Under the pieces are notes generated by a model, which searched no databases, was not told the origin of the DNA, and worked only from the letters and a program-made list of their open reading frames with translations. Of a DNA stretch of 20,809 nucleotides, positions 1 through 6,030 are shown in pieces. Source of the DNA: a virus; IMG/VR virus record IMGVR_UViG_3300025168_000849, positions 1-20,809 of that record; one strand, 5' to 3'. Every line of letters starts with the position of its first letter. Position 1 is the first letter of the stretch. The position numbers and the translations under genes are program-made.

Positions 1-426
1 TGTCCCCCATTCTGGTTGACTAGGTTGGTCGGTGGATTTCTTATTGTTGAAAACCAGGGCACCACGTAATGCTGCCTCGCCCATCAAAGTCAAGCTGTCT
101 ATAACAAGTACATCTTTATTAGTCCAAGTTTTAACTGAACCAAAATCTTCGTCGCCATCCTTCCAGTTAGTAATCATTTGTACGCCCTTACGGAAAGCTG
201 TTGCTTGTCCTAAAGAATCTTTACAAGTAACAAAGGATACATTTTTAACTGCATCTTTATTTAAAAACTCTGGAAGAATGGATAGACCGTCATCAAAATC
301 TAGGATACGTAAATTGTATCCAGCATTTGCAAGCGAGGCTAGTGCTGTGGTTTTACCCGAACCACTATCCCCTACCAACATAAGCTTTGTATACTCTGCT
401 GACTTGTGTGTTTTAATGTTTGCCAT
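1..426 (-). CDS. RecA-like P-loop ATPase (Sak4-type recombinase), 3' end cut by window edge
   Basis: The gene runs off the left edge with 142 codons visible, starting at the ATG at 426 with an AGGAG ribosome site eight bases upstream. The Walker A motif GDSGSGKTT lies at residues 19-27 and a Walker B strand VLVIDSLT at about 111-118, the order and spacing of a RecA/Sak4-like ATPase. Families of this kind in phages promote single-strand annealing or strand exchange during replication-linked recombination. It lies downstream of an Fe-S PD-(D/E)XK exonuclease in the same leftward arm, which supports a recombination role. The N-terminal region before Walker A is short, as in single-domain Sak4 proteins. 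A general NTP-binding protein remains possible because the C-terminal half is missing. Confidence 0.8.
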   Translation of the reverse strand, partial: MANIKTHKSAEYTKLMLVGDSGSGKTTALASLANAGYNLRILDFDDGLSILPEFLNKDAVKNVSFVTCKDSLGQATAFRKGVQMITNWKDGDEDFGSVKTWTNKDVLVIDSLTLMGEAALRGALVFNNKKSTDQPSQPEWGT

Positions 427-480
427 TTTTATCTCCTGTGAAGTTAACATACTAACATGAATTGCTTTCCGTGTCAATAC

Positions 481-582
481 TTATTTTATTCTTTCGTCAA
501 TAATTTTACCAATTACATATATCATAAATGTAATGAGTAATAAATCTGCTAGGATTAATCCCAACAAAATGTTGACGATCAT
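481..582 (-). CDS. Small single-pass membrane protein
   Basis: A 33-residue protein whose residues 1-24 form one hydrophobic helix (MIVNILLGLILADLL onward) followed by a charged tail ending DERIK. I chose the ATG at 582 because it has an AAGGTGG ribosome site four bases upstream. A longer reading from 669 adds 29 residues, but its ATG sits at the edge of a perfect hairpin and has only a weak ribosome site. It lies between the exonuclease and the Sak4-type gene in the leftward arm. Function unknown; tiny membrane proteins of phages can be holins, antiholins or host-membrane modifiers, but nothing here decides. Confidence 0.5.
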   Translation of the reverse strand: MIVNILLGLILADLLLITFMIYVIGKIIDERIK

Positions 583-652
583 GATACCCACCTTAAATAC
601 CAACCAACTAAATCTATTATACTTAATACTATTATTATATTTAATAGAGTAG

Positions 653-668
653 TGGTATCCGAATACCA
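653..668. repeat. Perfect 6-bp inverted repeat with 4-base loop
   Basis: TGGTAT, four bases, ATACCA. It abuts the ATG at 669 of a possible longer reading of the small membrane gene and would hide that start in a hairpin on the leftward mRNA. No T-run follows on either strand, so it is not a convincing terminator. Confidence 0.5.
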
Positions 669-696
669 TTTATCTCTTTGATATTTATTCTTTTTA

Positions 697-1626
697 TTAT
701 ACTGCTTCTGCATAAGCCTCCACTAAATCTGGATGAGGTTGTTTATCGAAATCATTATCCAGGAAAAGATTACGACGATCAGGTGAAGCTGAACAAACTT
801 CTTTAAATCTACAGCCACCATAGTTGTTACAAGCAGTGAAATCTGCTGGGTAATATTGTTTATTAAAATAATTTGTTGATGTATCTAATGTATGCATGGC
901 ATCTTTATACCACTCCATTATTAAATCTGTTGGTACATTGTATACACTACGGTCAAACCTAGTGAAGTGCACACCTGTTTGTACAGCATCAATAATAAAT
1001 CCTGCTACGTCCAGACCTAGTACTTCCCTGGCAGCCCATAGATAACTGAACACTTGATTGTTCGGCATGAAGTTACCAAAGTAATTAGAGTTAAGCGTTG
1101 TCTTCGTTGTCTTAACATCGCATAGATATAACTTACCTTCTAGTTGTACTACCTTATCAATACGACCAGAGAATCTGTACTCTCCATTACCAAAGGGTAC
1201 TTCAAACCTTTGCTCAAGGCAAGGCTCACCGTCTGGCATGGTAGCTATTTCAAACAGGTCTTCCCAAAATTCTTCTGCTCTCCAGGTAATAGCTCGTAAA
1301 GCTGCAGTCAACCCCCGTGCCTTATCTTCTGATAAGTTTAAGGACTCACCAAATTCCAGGAGCACATGCTTTATAGCTGCTACTACAGCTTCATCTTTTG
1401 TTGCCCCCTTGAATTTCTGAATGTCAAGGACTTCAAGTCCTTCATGTACAGCAGAACCAAAGCCTGTTGCCATACCGTATGCCTTAGACTTATACCCTTG
1501 TAAGTTAGTCCAGTTGTACATACGGGGGCATGATAGGAATGATGATAGACTTGATGTATCCCATATCTTTTGAATAGGGTTACCGTCTTGTAGTATAAAC
1601 TTCTTTAGTCTATCTGGTTGTTCCAT
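697..1626 (-). CDS. PD-(D/E)XK exonuclease with Fe-S cluster (RecB/Cas4-like)
   Basis: A 309-residue nuclease of the RecB/Cas4/AddB-type PD-(D/E)XK superfamily. Visible core residues are His61 (GSAVHEG), Asp157 (GRID), Asp170 and Lys172 (CDVKTTK), and the Gln191/Tyr195 motif (NQVFSY). Cys33 (LSCPR) together with Cys266, Cys272 and Cys278 (CNNYGGCRFKEVC) form the four-cysteine signature that holds a 4Fe-4S cluster in Cas4 and AddB. It should degrade DNA ends to give single-stranded tails. The start at 1626 shares one base with the stop of the preceding gene (TAATG) and has a strong AAGGAGG site. It pairs naturally with the downstream Sak4-type ATPase for recombination. The isolated phage context, with no CRISPR array or cas1, argues against a CRISPR role. 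Confidence 0.88.
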   Translation of the reverse strand: MEQPDRLKKFILQDGNPIQKIWDTSSLSSFLSCPRMYNWTNLQGYKSKAYGMATGFGSAVHEGLEVLDIQKFKGATKDEAVVAAIKHVLLEFGESLNLSEDKARGLTAALRAITWRAEEFWEDLFEIATMPDGEPCLEQRFEVPFGNGEYRFSGRIDKVVQLEGKLYLCDVKTTKTTLNSNYFGNFMPNNQVFSYLWAAREVLGLDVAGFIIDAVQTGVHFTRFDRSVYNVPTDLIMEWYKDAMHTLDTSTNYFNKQYYPADFTACNNYGGCRFKEVCSASPDRRNLFLDNDFDKQPHPDLVEAYAEAV

Positions 1627-1868
1627 TATGCCTCCTTAACTAGCATGTCCAATACATTTGTTTCGTATTGTTTAGGTTTAGTTCTTGATGATTTACTGGT
1701 GATACGTTTACCTGCTTTCTCTGTTGCTCGGATGTTTTCCCGGGTCGCACGTAAGTAAGTAACAATAGTTTGTATGTCTTCCTCACTCTCTGCTAATTCC
1801 AATGGGTCTTTATCCAACAAGTCGACAGGTATAACTAACTCATCTTCTTGCTTTACTTTATCAGTCAT
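1626..1868 (-). CDS. Hypothetical charged helical protein
   Basis: An 80-residue protein I do not recognise. It is acidic in the first 35 residues (DLLDKDPLELAESEED) and basic in the middle (KAGKRITSKSSRTKPK), and looks mostly helical without membrane segments. It shares one base with the following exonuclease start (TAATG) and overlaps the preceding gene by eight bases, so it is probably translationally coupled to both. That coupling suggests it is made together with the exonuclease, but no partner role can be shown from sequence. Confidence 0.75.
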   Translation of the reverse strand: MTDKVKQEDELVIPVDLLDKDPLELAESEEDIQTIVTYLRATRENIRATEKAGKRITSKSSRTKPKQYETNVLDMLVKEA

Positions 1869-2121
1869 TACTCTCTCCTAACTTTGTAAAGTGTGGTTCG
1901 TTTTGACCAGGTACTACGTTGATGGCACGTAACTCTGCATCGGGAATAGTAATTAATCCTTGTAAGACATATGGTATTGGGTATCTACATACATACTTAC
2001 GTAGTTCCTTGCTCCATTCTATTTTACATTTCTTAAATATTTCTTCAGCATGTTCTTTAGAGTCAGCCTCAACTAACCAATGCTGTGTATTCATATGTGA
2101 TGTTGTAATATCGTATTGCAT
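1861..2121 (-). CDS. Small beta-beta-alpha protein, resembles DpnD/PcfM-type folds
   Basis: An 86-residue protein starting at the ATG at 2121 after a good AAGGAGAG site. The N-terminal part (MQYDITTS, then WLVEADSKEHAEEIFKK) has a strand-strand-helix pattern with a VEAxSKxxA core, which recalls DpnD/PcfM-like small proteins. The same pattern recurs in the gene at 4234-4488, so the two may be paralogues. The C-terminal half contains PIPYVLQG and VVPGQNEP and is not recognisable. Function unknown; the fold assignment is from pattern only and moderately weak. Confidence 0.7.
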   Translation of the reverse strand: MQYDITTSHMNTQHWLVEADSKEHAEEIFKKCKIEWSKELRKYVCRYPIPYVLQGLITIPDAELRAINVVPGQNEPHFTKLGESND

Positions 2122-2172
2122 ATCTCTCCTTATTTTATTATTAATAGTATCACAGATAGAAAAAATGTCAAG

Positions 2173-2424
2173 CTAAAAGTTTAACAAAATTCCTACTGCA
2201 AATATAAACATGGCTATTGAATTGACTGTCATCAATGCTCGGTCATGCCACATGTAACCGACAATAAACCAACCAGTTACTCCACCTAAATGGAAGAACA
2301 AATTGAGTGGGCTTATCTCTACTGCTGTTAACACCATGCCTATGATGATGATAACAGAAGCTGTCCATTTAACATACCAGGATTTGCCGTGACCCGGTGT
2401 TACCTTCTTAAAAGTTTGGTTCAT
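2173..2424 (-). CDS. Three-helix membrane protein
   Basis: An 83-residue protein starting at the ATG at 2424. A reading that begins further upstream at 2526 is rejected because the upstream stretch is occupied by a better small gene in another frame. About 17 N-terminal residues (MNQTFKKVTPGHGKSW) are cytoplasmic-like, followed by three hydrophobic segments near residues 19-35, 40-57 and 62-83, ending at LLNF. A ribosome site AAAGGGGG precedes the start at a longish spacing. It overlaps the end of the 55-residue gene by 17 bases. I recall similar small membrane proteins in marine phages but cannot name a family; function unknown. Confidence 0.7.
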   Translation of the reverse strand: MNQTFKKVTPGHGKSWYVKWTASVIIIIGMVLTAVEISPLNLFFHLGGVTGWFIVGYMWHDRALMTVNSIAMFIFAVGILLNF

Positions 2425-2575
2425 ATTCGTGCCCCCTTTCATGTAGTTCCTTATAGTATTCATACAACTTTTTAAATTCGTGGTATGCTCTCCACCTATC
2501 TTCAAACTCTGCATTGTACATTTCATCTTCCCAATGTTTCATTCGTGTAGGTACATGGATTATTCTCTTATCCAT
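2408..2575 (-). CDS. Small basic-aromatic protein of 55 residues
   Basis: This short gene starts at the ATG at 2575, one base after an AGGAGAG-type ribosome site, and ends at 2408. The product begins MDKRIIHVPTRMKHWEDEMY and continues with a helix rich in Trp, Tyr, Arg and Glu, with no membrane segment or cysteine. It fills the gap between the gene ending at 2584 and the membrane protein starting at 2424, as expected in this close-packed arm. The composition (Trp15, Trp28, several Tyr) is not typical of chance AT-rich reading frames. Function unknown. Confidence 0.65.
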   Translation of the reverse strand: MDKRIIHVPTRMKHWEDEMYNAEFEDRWRAYHEFKKLYEYYKELHERGHEYEPNF

Positions 2576-2583
2576 ACTCTCTC

Positions 2584-2880
2584 CTAATGTAATGTTGGTT
2601 TAATTAGAGACCCATTCTCTAACCAATCTACTTCATCTAGTGCATTGTCTTGACCGAATGCCTCAACCAATGGACCTTTTTCCAGGATAGTAGCAACAGC
2701 GCTGCTAAACATATGCAAGGTACTCATTGTTCCTGTTCGCATAAGTAACATACGTAAACCTAACTCTAACATAGCACTGTTAATAATATCCACAGGATAT
2801 TTCTTTGACAGTTCTGTTATAGGCTCACGCATTTCTTCTATACATTTAGTGAACATATCTTCTAGTTTATCTTTCTTCAT
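2584..2880 (-). CDS. Hypothetical helical protein
   Basis: A 98-residue, mostly helical protein without recognisable motif. It starts at the ATG at 2880 and overlaps the stop of the preceding gene by four bases (ATGA), so it is probably translated by coupling. The central part (DIINSAMLELGLRMLLMR) is amphipathic and could mediate dimer formation. The C-terminus (ALDEVDWLENGSL) is acidic. No catalytic or metal-binding pattern is visible. Confidence 0.75.
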   Translation of the reverse strand: MKKDKLEDMFTKCIEEMREPITELSKKYPVDIINSAMLELGLRMLLMRTGTMSTLHMFSSAVATILEKGPLVEAFGQDNALDEVDWLENGSLIKPTLH

Positions 2881-3197
2881 AAGGTCTCTCCTTTATCAGT
2901 TACTAATACTAACTGTTCTTTCTCAAAAGAATTTTTTATAATAACATTATCTTTTGTTTCTTTAAAATGCAAATGATTATATTTATTCTCATCTACATCT
3001 TGGTTATCTTTCATCTGCAATGCATAGGCTTTTACAAACCTATACATTCTCATTCGTAAAGAAAATGGATTACTTGACGGGATAGATATCTGTGCGTCAT
3101 CACTATCTTGGTTGTCTAAATAATCTATTGCCTTATCTAATGCGTCTGAAATATCTATCGACTGCAATAGGTTCTGCGTCGTCGGATTCCATGCCAT
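2877..3197 (-). CDS. Hypothetical protein
   Basis: A 106-residue protein. I chose the ATG at 3197 (MAWNPTTQNLLQ) because of a strong GAGGAGG site six bases upstream; a longer reading from 3224 would add nine residues lacking such a site. The middle contains SLRMRMYRFVKAYALQMKD, a basic amphipathic helix. The start lies 65 bases inside the previous gene in another frame, an unusually long overlap. The stop overlaps the following start by four bases. Function unknown. Confidence 0.7.
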   Translation of the reverse strand: MAWNPTTQNLLQSIDISDALDKAIDYLDNQDSDDAQISIPSSNPFSLRMRMYRFVKAYALQMKDNQDVDENKYNHLHFKETKDNVIIKNSFEKEQLVLVTDKGETL

Positions 3198-3399
3198 TGG
3201 TAGCCTCCTCTTGTTGTAGTTCATAGTCGTCTTGGTCTAAAGTCAAATCATCTATATCTATTTTTGATTGACCAGTTGGTATCTGTACTGAGTAGCCGTC
3301 CATTACAAAGTCTCCTTCTTCCAGGATATCTTCATCTCTTGGCGTTGCTTCCCGCAAACCTACACCTTTACTCCATTTACTTTTCTTTTTCTTTTTCAT
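3133..3399 (-). CDS. Hypothetical protein with Lys-rich N-terminus and acidic body
   Basis: An 88-residue protein beginning MKKKKKSKWSKG and then strongly acidic (DIDDLTLDQDDYELQQEE), ending RYFRRIR. The start at 3399 has an AAGGAAA-type site. It overlaps the following gene by 65 bases and the preceding small membrane gene by 23 bases. The segment EDILEEGDFVMDGYSVQIP could be a small beta-structure. No known family recognised. The long two-sided overlap means part of the C-terminus is constrained by another frame. Confidence 0.65.
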   Translation of the reverse strand: MKKKKKSKWSKGVGLREATPRDEDILEEGDFVMDGYSVQIPTGQSKIDIDDLTLDQDDYELQQEEATNGMESDDAEPIAVDRYFRRIR

Positions 3400-3526
3400 A
3401 ATCTTTTTTCCTTACAAATATATAAACTGTGAAACATAGGAAACCGAACGTTACTATGTTGGGGGCAAAGAAGAAACTCAAAGCTCCCATAATATAAAAT
3501 CCATACACACATATGTATGTTACCAA
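3377..3526 (-). CDS. Small two-helix membrane protein, probable TTG start
   Basis: A short reading frame of 49 residues if it begins at the TTG at 3526, or 37 residues from the ATG at 3490. Two hydrophobic stretches (VTYICVYGFYIMGALSFFFA, then NIVTFGFLCFTVYIFV) are followed by a basic-acidic tail RKKDYEKEKEK, a membrane hairpin with positive residues next to the membrane. A GGTGG element precedes the TTG and the start overlaps the previous gene's stop by seven bases. It fills what would otherwise be a 120-base gap. No homologue recognised; the composition rather than a known motif supports it. Confidence 0.5.
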   Translation of the reverse strand: MVTYICVYGFYIMGALSFFFAPNIVTFGFLCFTVYIFVRKKDYEKEKEK

Positions 3527-3963
3527 TCCACCGAGTGTTGCCATTCTTGGTATCCTTTCTCCTCAATAATATTTCTTAGTGATAGCTGTGAATCTGCCAC
3601 AGCACCACGATTACAGTTAACAAACATCAACGCATTAGTGATGTTACCTTCTTCGTTAATAACATCAGCTATGTGTGGTGTGTAGTTCGCATTGGTTTCC
3701 ATTTGATTAATACATTCCACTGCTCGTACATCACACTCATACAGATGACCTTTGATTGACTTGCCTTCTGCTTGTCCATAGTCAAAGAACACAATAGGAA
3801 ATGCGTTAGCATAATCTCTCATCTGAAAGACCGAGTGTACGGTAAAGTATTCTCCCATATACTCAGACCTCTTTGTTAGTTCCTCAAGTCTGCCCCCTTT
3901 TTTTAATGTGCCATATGTAAAAAGCCTAGTCTTATAAGCCTCTTGCAACAGTGGGTTTGCCAT
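3520..3963 (-). CDS. Gamma-glutamylcyclotransferase-like (AIG2/GGCT fold) protein
   Basis: From the ATG at 3963 the product has 147 residues. The diagnostic loop FTYGTLKKGG (residues 15-24) matches the YGxLxxG substrate-binding loop of the GGCT/AIG2 superfamily, and INQMETNANY holds the candidate catalytic Glu89 followed by the conserved Tyr. Enzymes of this fold release 5-oxoproline from gamma-glutamyl amines or amino acids. A TTG start at 3978 with a better spaced AAGGAGG site would add five residues; either start overlaps the preceding gene. It shares the leftward arm with an amidoligase and a class II amidotransferase, a combination consistent with gamma-glutamyl chemistry. The real substrate is unknown. 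Confidence 0.82.
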   Translation of the reverse strand: MANPLLQEAYKTRLFTYGTLKKGGRLEELTKRSEYMGEYFTVHSVFQMRDYANAFPIVFFDYGQAEGKSIKGHLYECDVRAVECINQMETNANYTPHIADVINEEGNITNALMFVNCNRGAVADSQLSLRNIIEEKGYQEWQHSVDW

Positions 3964-4231
3964 TTTCGTACTGCTCAATTCTTCCTCCTTCAAGATGTTG
4001 TATCTCTGTTATACAATTAGTAGGGATAACTACACCCCCACCACCTGTCTTACTTTCCTCATCATAAGATGAGACAGTTACTATCTTACCACCGAAGTCT
4101 GTAAGTATCCACCCCACAGTTTCGACAGGTCGTAGTTGTTGTTGCCTTAACTCAGACAACTCTTGCCATGTGTTATCATCTGACATTGCATCAAGCCATT
4201 TGATTCTCACTAAGTCCATTGTGTTTAGCAT
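3932..4231 (-). CDS. Hypothetical protein
   Basis: A 99-residue protein starting at the ATG at 4231 with an AAGGAG site eight bases upstream. It contains the strand-rich segment VGWILTDFGGKIVTVSSYDEE, a glycine run TGGGGVVIP, and the ending CITEIQHLEGGRIEQY, which suggests a small beta-barrel or SH3-like fold. Similar short proteins occur in marine phages as I recall, without known function. It overlaps the start of the cyclotransferase-like gene by 32 bases, which suggests coupled translation. Confidence 0.75.
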   Translation of the reverse strand: MLNTMDLVRIKWLDAMSDDNTWQELSELRQQQLRPVETVGWILTDFGGKIVTVSSYDEESKTGGGGVVIPTNCITEIQHLEGGRIEQYENGKPTVARGL

Positions 4232-4233
4232 AA

Positions 4234-4488
4234 TTATTTCTCCTTGTCAATGGGTTTCTTTTTCATTATCTCTAAGACCTTTGTCTTAAAGTCTACTACA
4301 TTACCAGGAAACTTTGGTGATGAGTCAGGTAACTTGGGTTCCACTATGTAAGAGCCATTCTCTTTCCATGTCCTACTCGTTTGCTTTCCTTCGTTGTCAA
4401 GCACTCGTTCCCAGGCATCGTCCTTGCTGGTCGCCTCGACTTCGTAGGTACACTCAAGTGTTTCCCAAGTTGTTACATTATACTTCAT
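4234..4488 (-). CDS. Small beta-beta-alpha protein, possible paralogue of the 1861-2121 product
   Basis: An 84-residue protein. The first 35 residues (MKYNVTTWETLECTYEVEAT, then SKDDAWERVL) form two strands and a helix with the VEAxSKxxA core also seen in the gene at 1861-2121. The remainder (PKLPDSSPKFPGNVVDFKTK) looks extended and ends in a basic helix. The pattern recalls DpnD/PcfM-like proteins, whose function is poorly known. It starts at 4488, eleven bases inside the previous gene, with an AAGGAATAACT-type site, and is two bases from the next start. Confidence 0.72.
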   Translation of the reverse strand: MKYNVTTWETLECTYEVEATSKDDAWERVLDNEGKQTSRTWKENGSYIVEPKLPDSSPKFPGNVVDFKTKVLEIMKKKPIDKEK

Positions 4489-4963
4489 AGTTATTCCTTT
4501 CTTGCATTTGTCTTTCCCATTCTAAATCAAAACTTTCCCAGGTGTTAGCCTCATCGTTACCTGCAGCTTGGTGCAGCTCAGCTGTAATCCTGGATGCTCG
4601 CTTTCTTTGAGCCTCTAGTCTGCGTCTAGCCTTATCTCTTTTCGCAATGAAGTTAGGGTCAATGCTAAACAGTACTCGTCTGCCTACCTTACTAACCTTA
4701 ACACGATAAGGCTCAGCGTCTACGAGTTGTTGGTTGAGCCAGTTATCCCACTTACGCTTATGTTCTTTGGCGTGTACTGGGTAGCGAAGCCTGTAATACC
4801 TGGGCTTGCCATCAGCATTGACAGGTCTGATGAATGTATCAATCACATCAGTGCCTACTCGTATGCACTCCTCGTCTACGACATTGTCATCTTCATCATA
4901 GACAGGGTCGTATAATGGGGACTGATACCTAATTTGTTCTGCCCCCTTGATTAGTGGATTCAT
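4478..4963 (-). CDS. Hypothetical protein with basic coiled-coil C-terminus
   Basis: A 161-residue protein. Residues 1-45 include an acidic stretch (DPVYDEDDNVVDEE). Residues 46-105 (RPVNADGKPRYYRLRYPVHA onward) look like a mixed alpha/beta domain. Residues 106-161 form a basic, then acidic helix (AKRDKARRRLEAQRKRASRI). The start at 4963 lies one base after the stop of a tiny membrane gene and has an AAGGAGA site. The basic helix could bind nucleic acid, but no specific motif is present. No family recognised. Confidence 0.72.
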   Translation of the reverse strand: MNPLIKGAEQIRYQSPLYDPVYDEDDNVVDEECIRVGTDVIDTFIRPVNADGKPRYYRLRYPVHAKEHKRKWDNWLNQQLVDAEPYRVKVSKVGRRVLFSIDPNFIAKRDKARRRLEAQRKRASRITAELHQAAGNDEANTWESFDLEWERQMQERNNYEV

Positions 4964-4964
4964 C

Positions 4965-5084
4965 TTAGTCTCCTTTTGCTTTGCGTTCTAGTGTCATACG
5001 TACATCATGTACGATAACGAAAGTCCAATAAAATAATGGTAGTGAAATCACTCCACTCAAATAAATAATAATAGATAGTAACAT
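4965..5084 (-). CDS. Small single-pass membrane protein of 39 residues
   Basis: This short gene starts at the ATG at 5084 with a strong GAGGAGAG site and ends one base before the following gene. Residues 2-25 are hydrophobic (LLSIIIYLSGVISLPLFYW) and the tail (RMTLERKAKGD) is basic, giving a likely N-out/C-in single helix. It is the first gene downstream of the 294-base non-coding gap and so probably the first gene of the second leftward transcription unit. Function unknown. Confidence 0.65.
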   Translation of the reverse strand: MLLSIIIYLSGVISLPLFYWTFVIVHDVRMTLERKAKGD

Positions 5085-5183
5085 AATTTTCTCTCCTCGT
5101 CAATAGTTTTTTCTCGGCTGTACATGGGTGTACATGGCATTACACGAGGGTACCTACTTTTGGTGAACAGGCACACCCCTCTC

Positions 5184-5237
5184 TAATATACAATTTAAAA
5201 TATATATATATATTTATATATACTATATATAGTATAA
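5184..5237. repeat. AT-rich tract, mostly alternating TA
   Basis: Nearly pure A/T sequence including runs of alternating TA, located almost exactly between the two box arrays. Such a tract melts easily; it could be an unwinding element or provide a -10 region for a leftward promoter. It could also be a simple low-complexity repeat. Confidence 0.7.
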
Positions 5238-5269
5238 GGGTAGTGTACCCTACACAAGACGACCTTGTG
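5237..5269. repeat. Two adjacent small hairpins
   Basis: AGGGTA, 3 bases, TACCCT (5237-5251) is followed immediately by CACAAG, 5 bases, CTTGTG (5253-5269). Both are perfect 6-bp stems. They sit beside the AT-rich tract inside the paired box arrays. Neither is followed by a T-run, so they are more likely operators or origin hairpins than terminators. Confidence 0.6.
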
Positions 5270-5353
5270 CCACCTCATTGTAATATTGGTAACCCTCGTG
5301 TTCAGTCATGTTCTTCCATGTATAGTCGGGTTGTATCCTGCAACCTCATGTTG

Positions 5354-5368
5354 CCTGGATAATCCAGG
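5354..5368. repeat. 15-base palindrome
   Basis: CCTGGAT, one base, ATCCAGG, perfect on both sides. It lies just after the stop of the gene ending at 5379 on the leftward strand. It could be an operator half-site pair or a weak mRNA 3' hairpin; no T-run is present. Confidence 0.5.
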
Positions 5369-5378
5369 GGAAGAGCAG

Positions 5379-6029
5379 CTACGCTGCCGCATCAACTCTT
5401 TCCTGGATAGTATGTCTCCATGTTGGGTTTATCCTGTCGTGATGTTCCCACCATGTATGTGCTGTTGCCCCCTCATTAAACACTTGGTGGTGTTGTTGGG
5501 CACTGAATCTCATAGCTTTGACAGGGTGTGGTTGATAGTACATAGGTCTACCTAATTCATTCCCATTACCTAGCATGTTCCATGTAGGAAATTTTCTGTG
5601 GCTTTCATATCTGTATGTACCATGTGTAACAGGGTTAGACCTAACCAAATCAAATGTACCATTGTCCTCATAAGACTTGACAAGACTTGGGTATGATTGC
5701 CAGAATGTAGCACCATACTTATAGAATAGTTTGTTGACTAGACTATTTACTTTTGGTCTATCCTCTGACATTATGTTATCGTACTCATCTTGCGATAGTT
5801 CAGTACCTTTGATAGCTATACCATAATCTTTGTCGGTGTATAGTGAGAAAGGTTTTCGGCGAAACGAAGTTTTCTCTGGGTCAAAGGGGTGTTGACACAC
5901 CCCAAATTGTACATCTTTTAAATAGACTTGTCTAATTAGTGTTGTCCACTTTAACTTATTAGACCCACCATTTCTAGTAGTTATCTCATAAAAGTTTTTA
6001 GTTTCTAAATCAAATCTAAATATAGTCAT
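5379..6029 (-). CDS. Hypothetical protein downstream of the amidotransferase
   Basis: A 216-residue protein I do not recognise. It begins MTIFRFDLETKNFYEITTRN and looks like a beta-rich domain, with a helix near residues 80-110 (DEYDNIMSEDRPKVNSLVNK) and a His- and Trp-rich end (AQQHHQVF, HTWWEHHDRINPTW). The start at 6029 is one base after the stop of the class II amidotransferase-like gene, with a GGGAGGA site, so it is co-translated with it. The histidines could bind a metal, but no known pattern fits. Its position makes it a candidate partner of the amidoligase/amidotransferase pair. Confidence 0.75.
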   Translation of the reverse strand: MTIFRFDLETKNFYEITTRNGGSNKLKWTTLIRQVYLKDVQFGVCQHPFDPEKTSFRRKPFSLYTDKDYGIAIKGTELSQDEYDNIMSEDRPKVNSLVNKLFYKYGATFWQSYPSLVKSYEDNGTFDLVRSNPVTHGTYRYESHRKFPTWNMLGNGNELGRPMYYQPHPVKAMRFSAQQHHQVFNEGATAHTWWEHHDRINPTWRHTIQERVDAAA

Positions 6030-6030
6030 G

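Larger units (their letters stand above)
5121..5322. repeat. Inverted pair of three-box arrays at 10-bp spacing
   Basis: The left arm has ACATG at 5122 and 5132 and ACACGAGGGT at 5142-5151. The right arm has the reverse complement: ACCCTCGTGT at 5292-5301, CATGT at 5307 and CATGT at 5317. Within each arm the boxes begin exactly 10 bases apart, one helical turn. The arms point toward each other and are centred near 5222, over the AT-rich tract. This geometry fits cooperative protein binding on one face of the DNA. Confidence 0.75.
5085..5378. promoter_or_regulatory. Gene-free control region with dyad box arrays and AT-rich core
   Basis: No plausible gene is present in these 294 bases; the only long open frame (plus strand from 5265) is antisense to the gene ending at 5379 and unlike any protein. 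The stretch holds two mirror-image triple-box arrays, an AT-only tract, two small hairpins and a 15-base palindrome, annotated separately. On the leftward strand a possible promoter reads TTGTGT, 15 bases, TATACT, with the 5237-5251 palindrome forming its spacer. The region could be a replication origin, an operator/promoter for genes 5084 to 1, or both. The roles are inferred; the motifs themselves are visible. Confidence 0.6.

Noticed and set aside
32-460. Open frame of 142 codons on the plus strand
   Set aside because: It is antisense to the P-loop ATPase, whose Walker motifs are clear on the other strand.
697-1626. Cas4 of a CRISPR system
   Set aside because: No repeat-spacer array, cas1 or cas2 is visible; the neighbouring phage recombination ATPase explains the gene better.
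5265-5555. Plus-strand open frame across the end of the control region
   Set aside because: Low-complexity, Cys-rich translation antisense to a better leftward gene, with no ribosome site.
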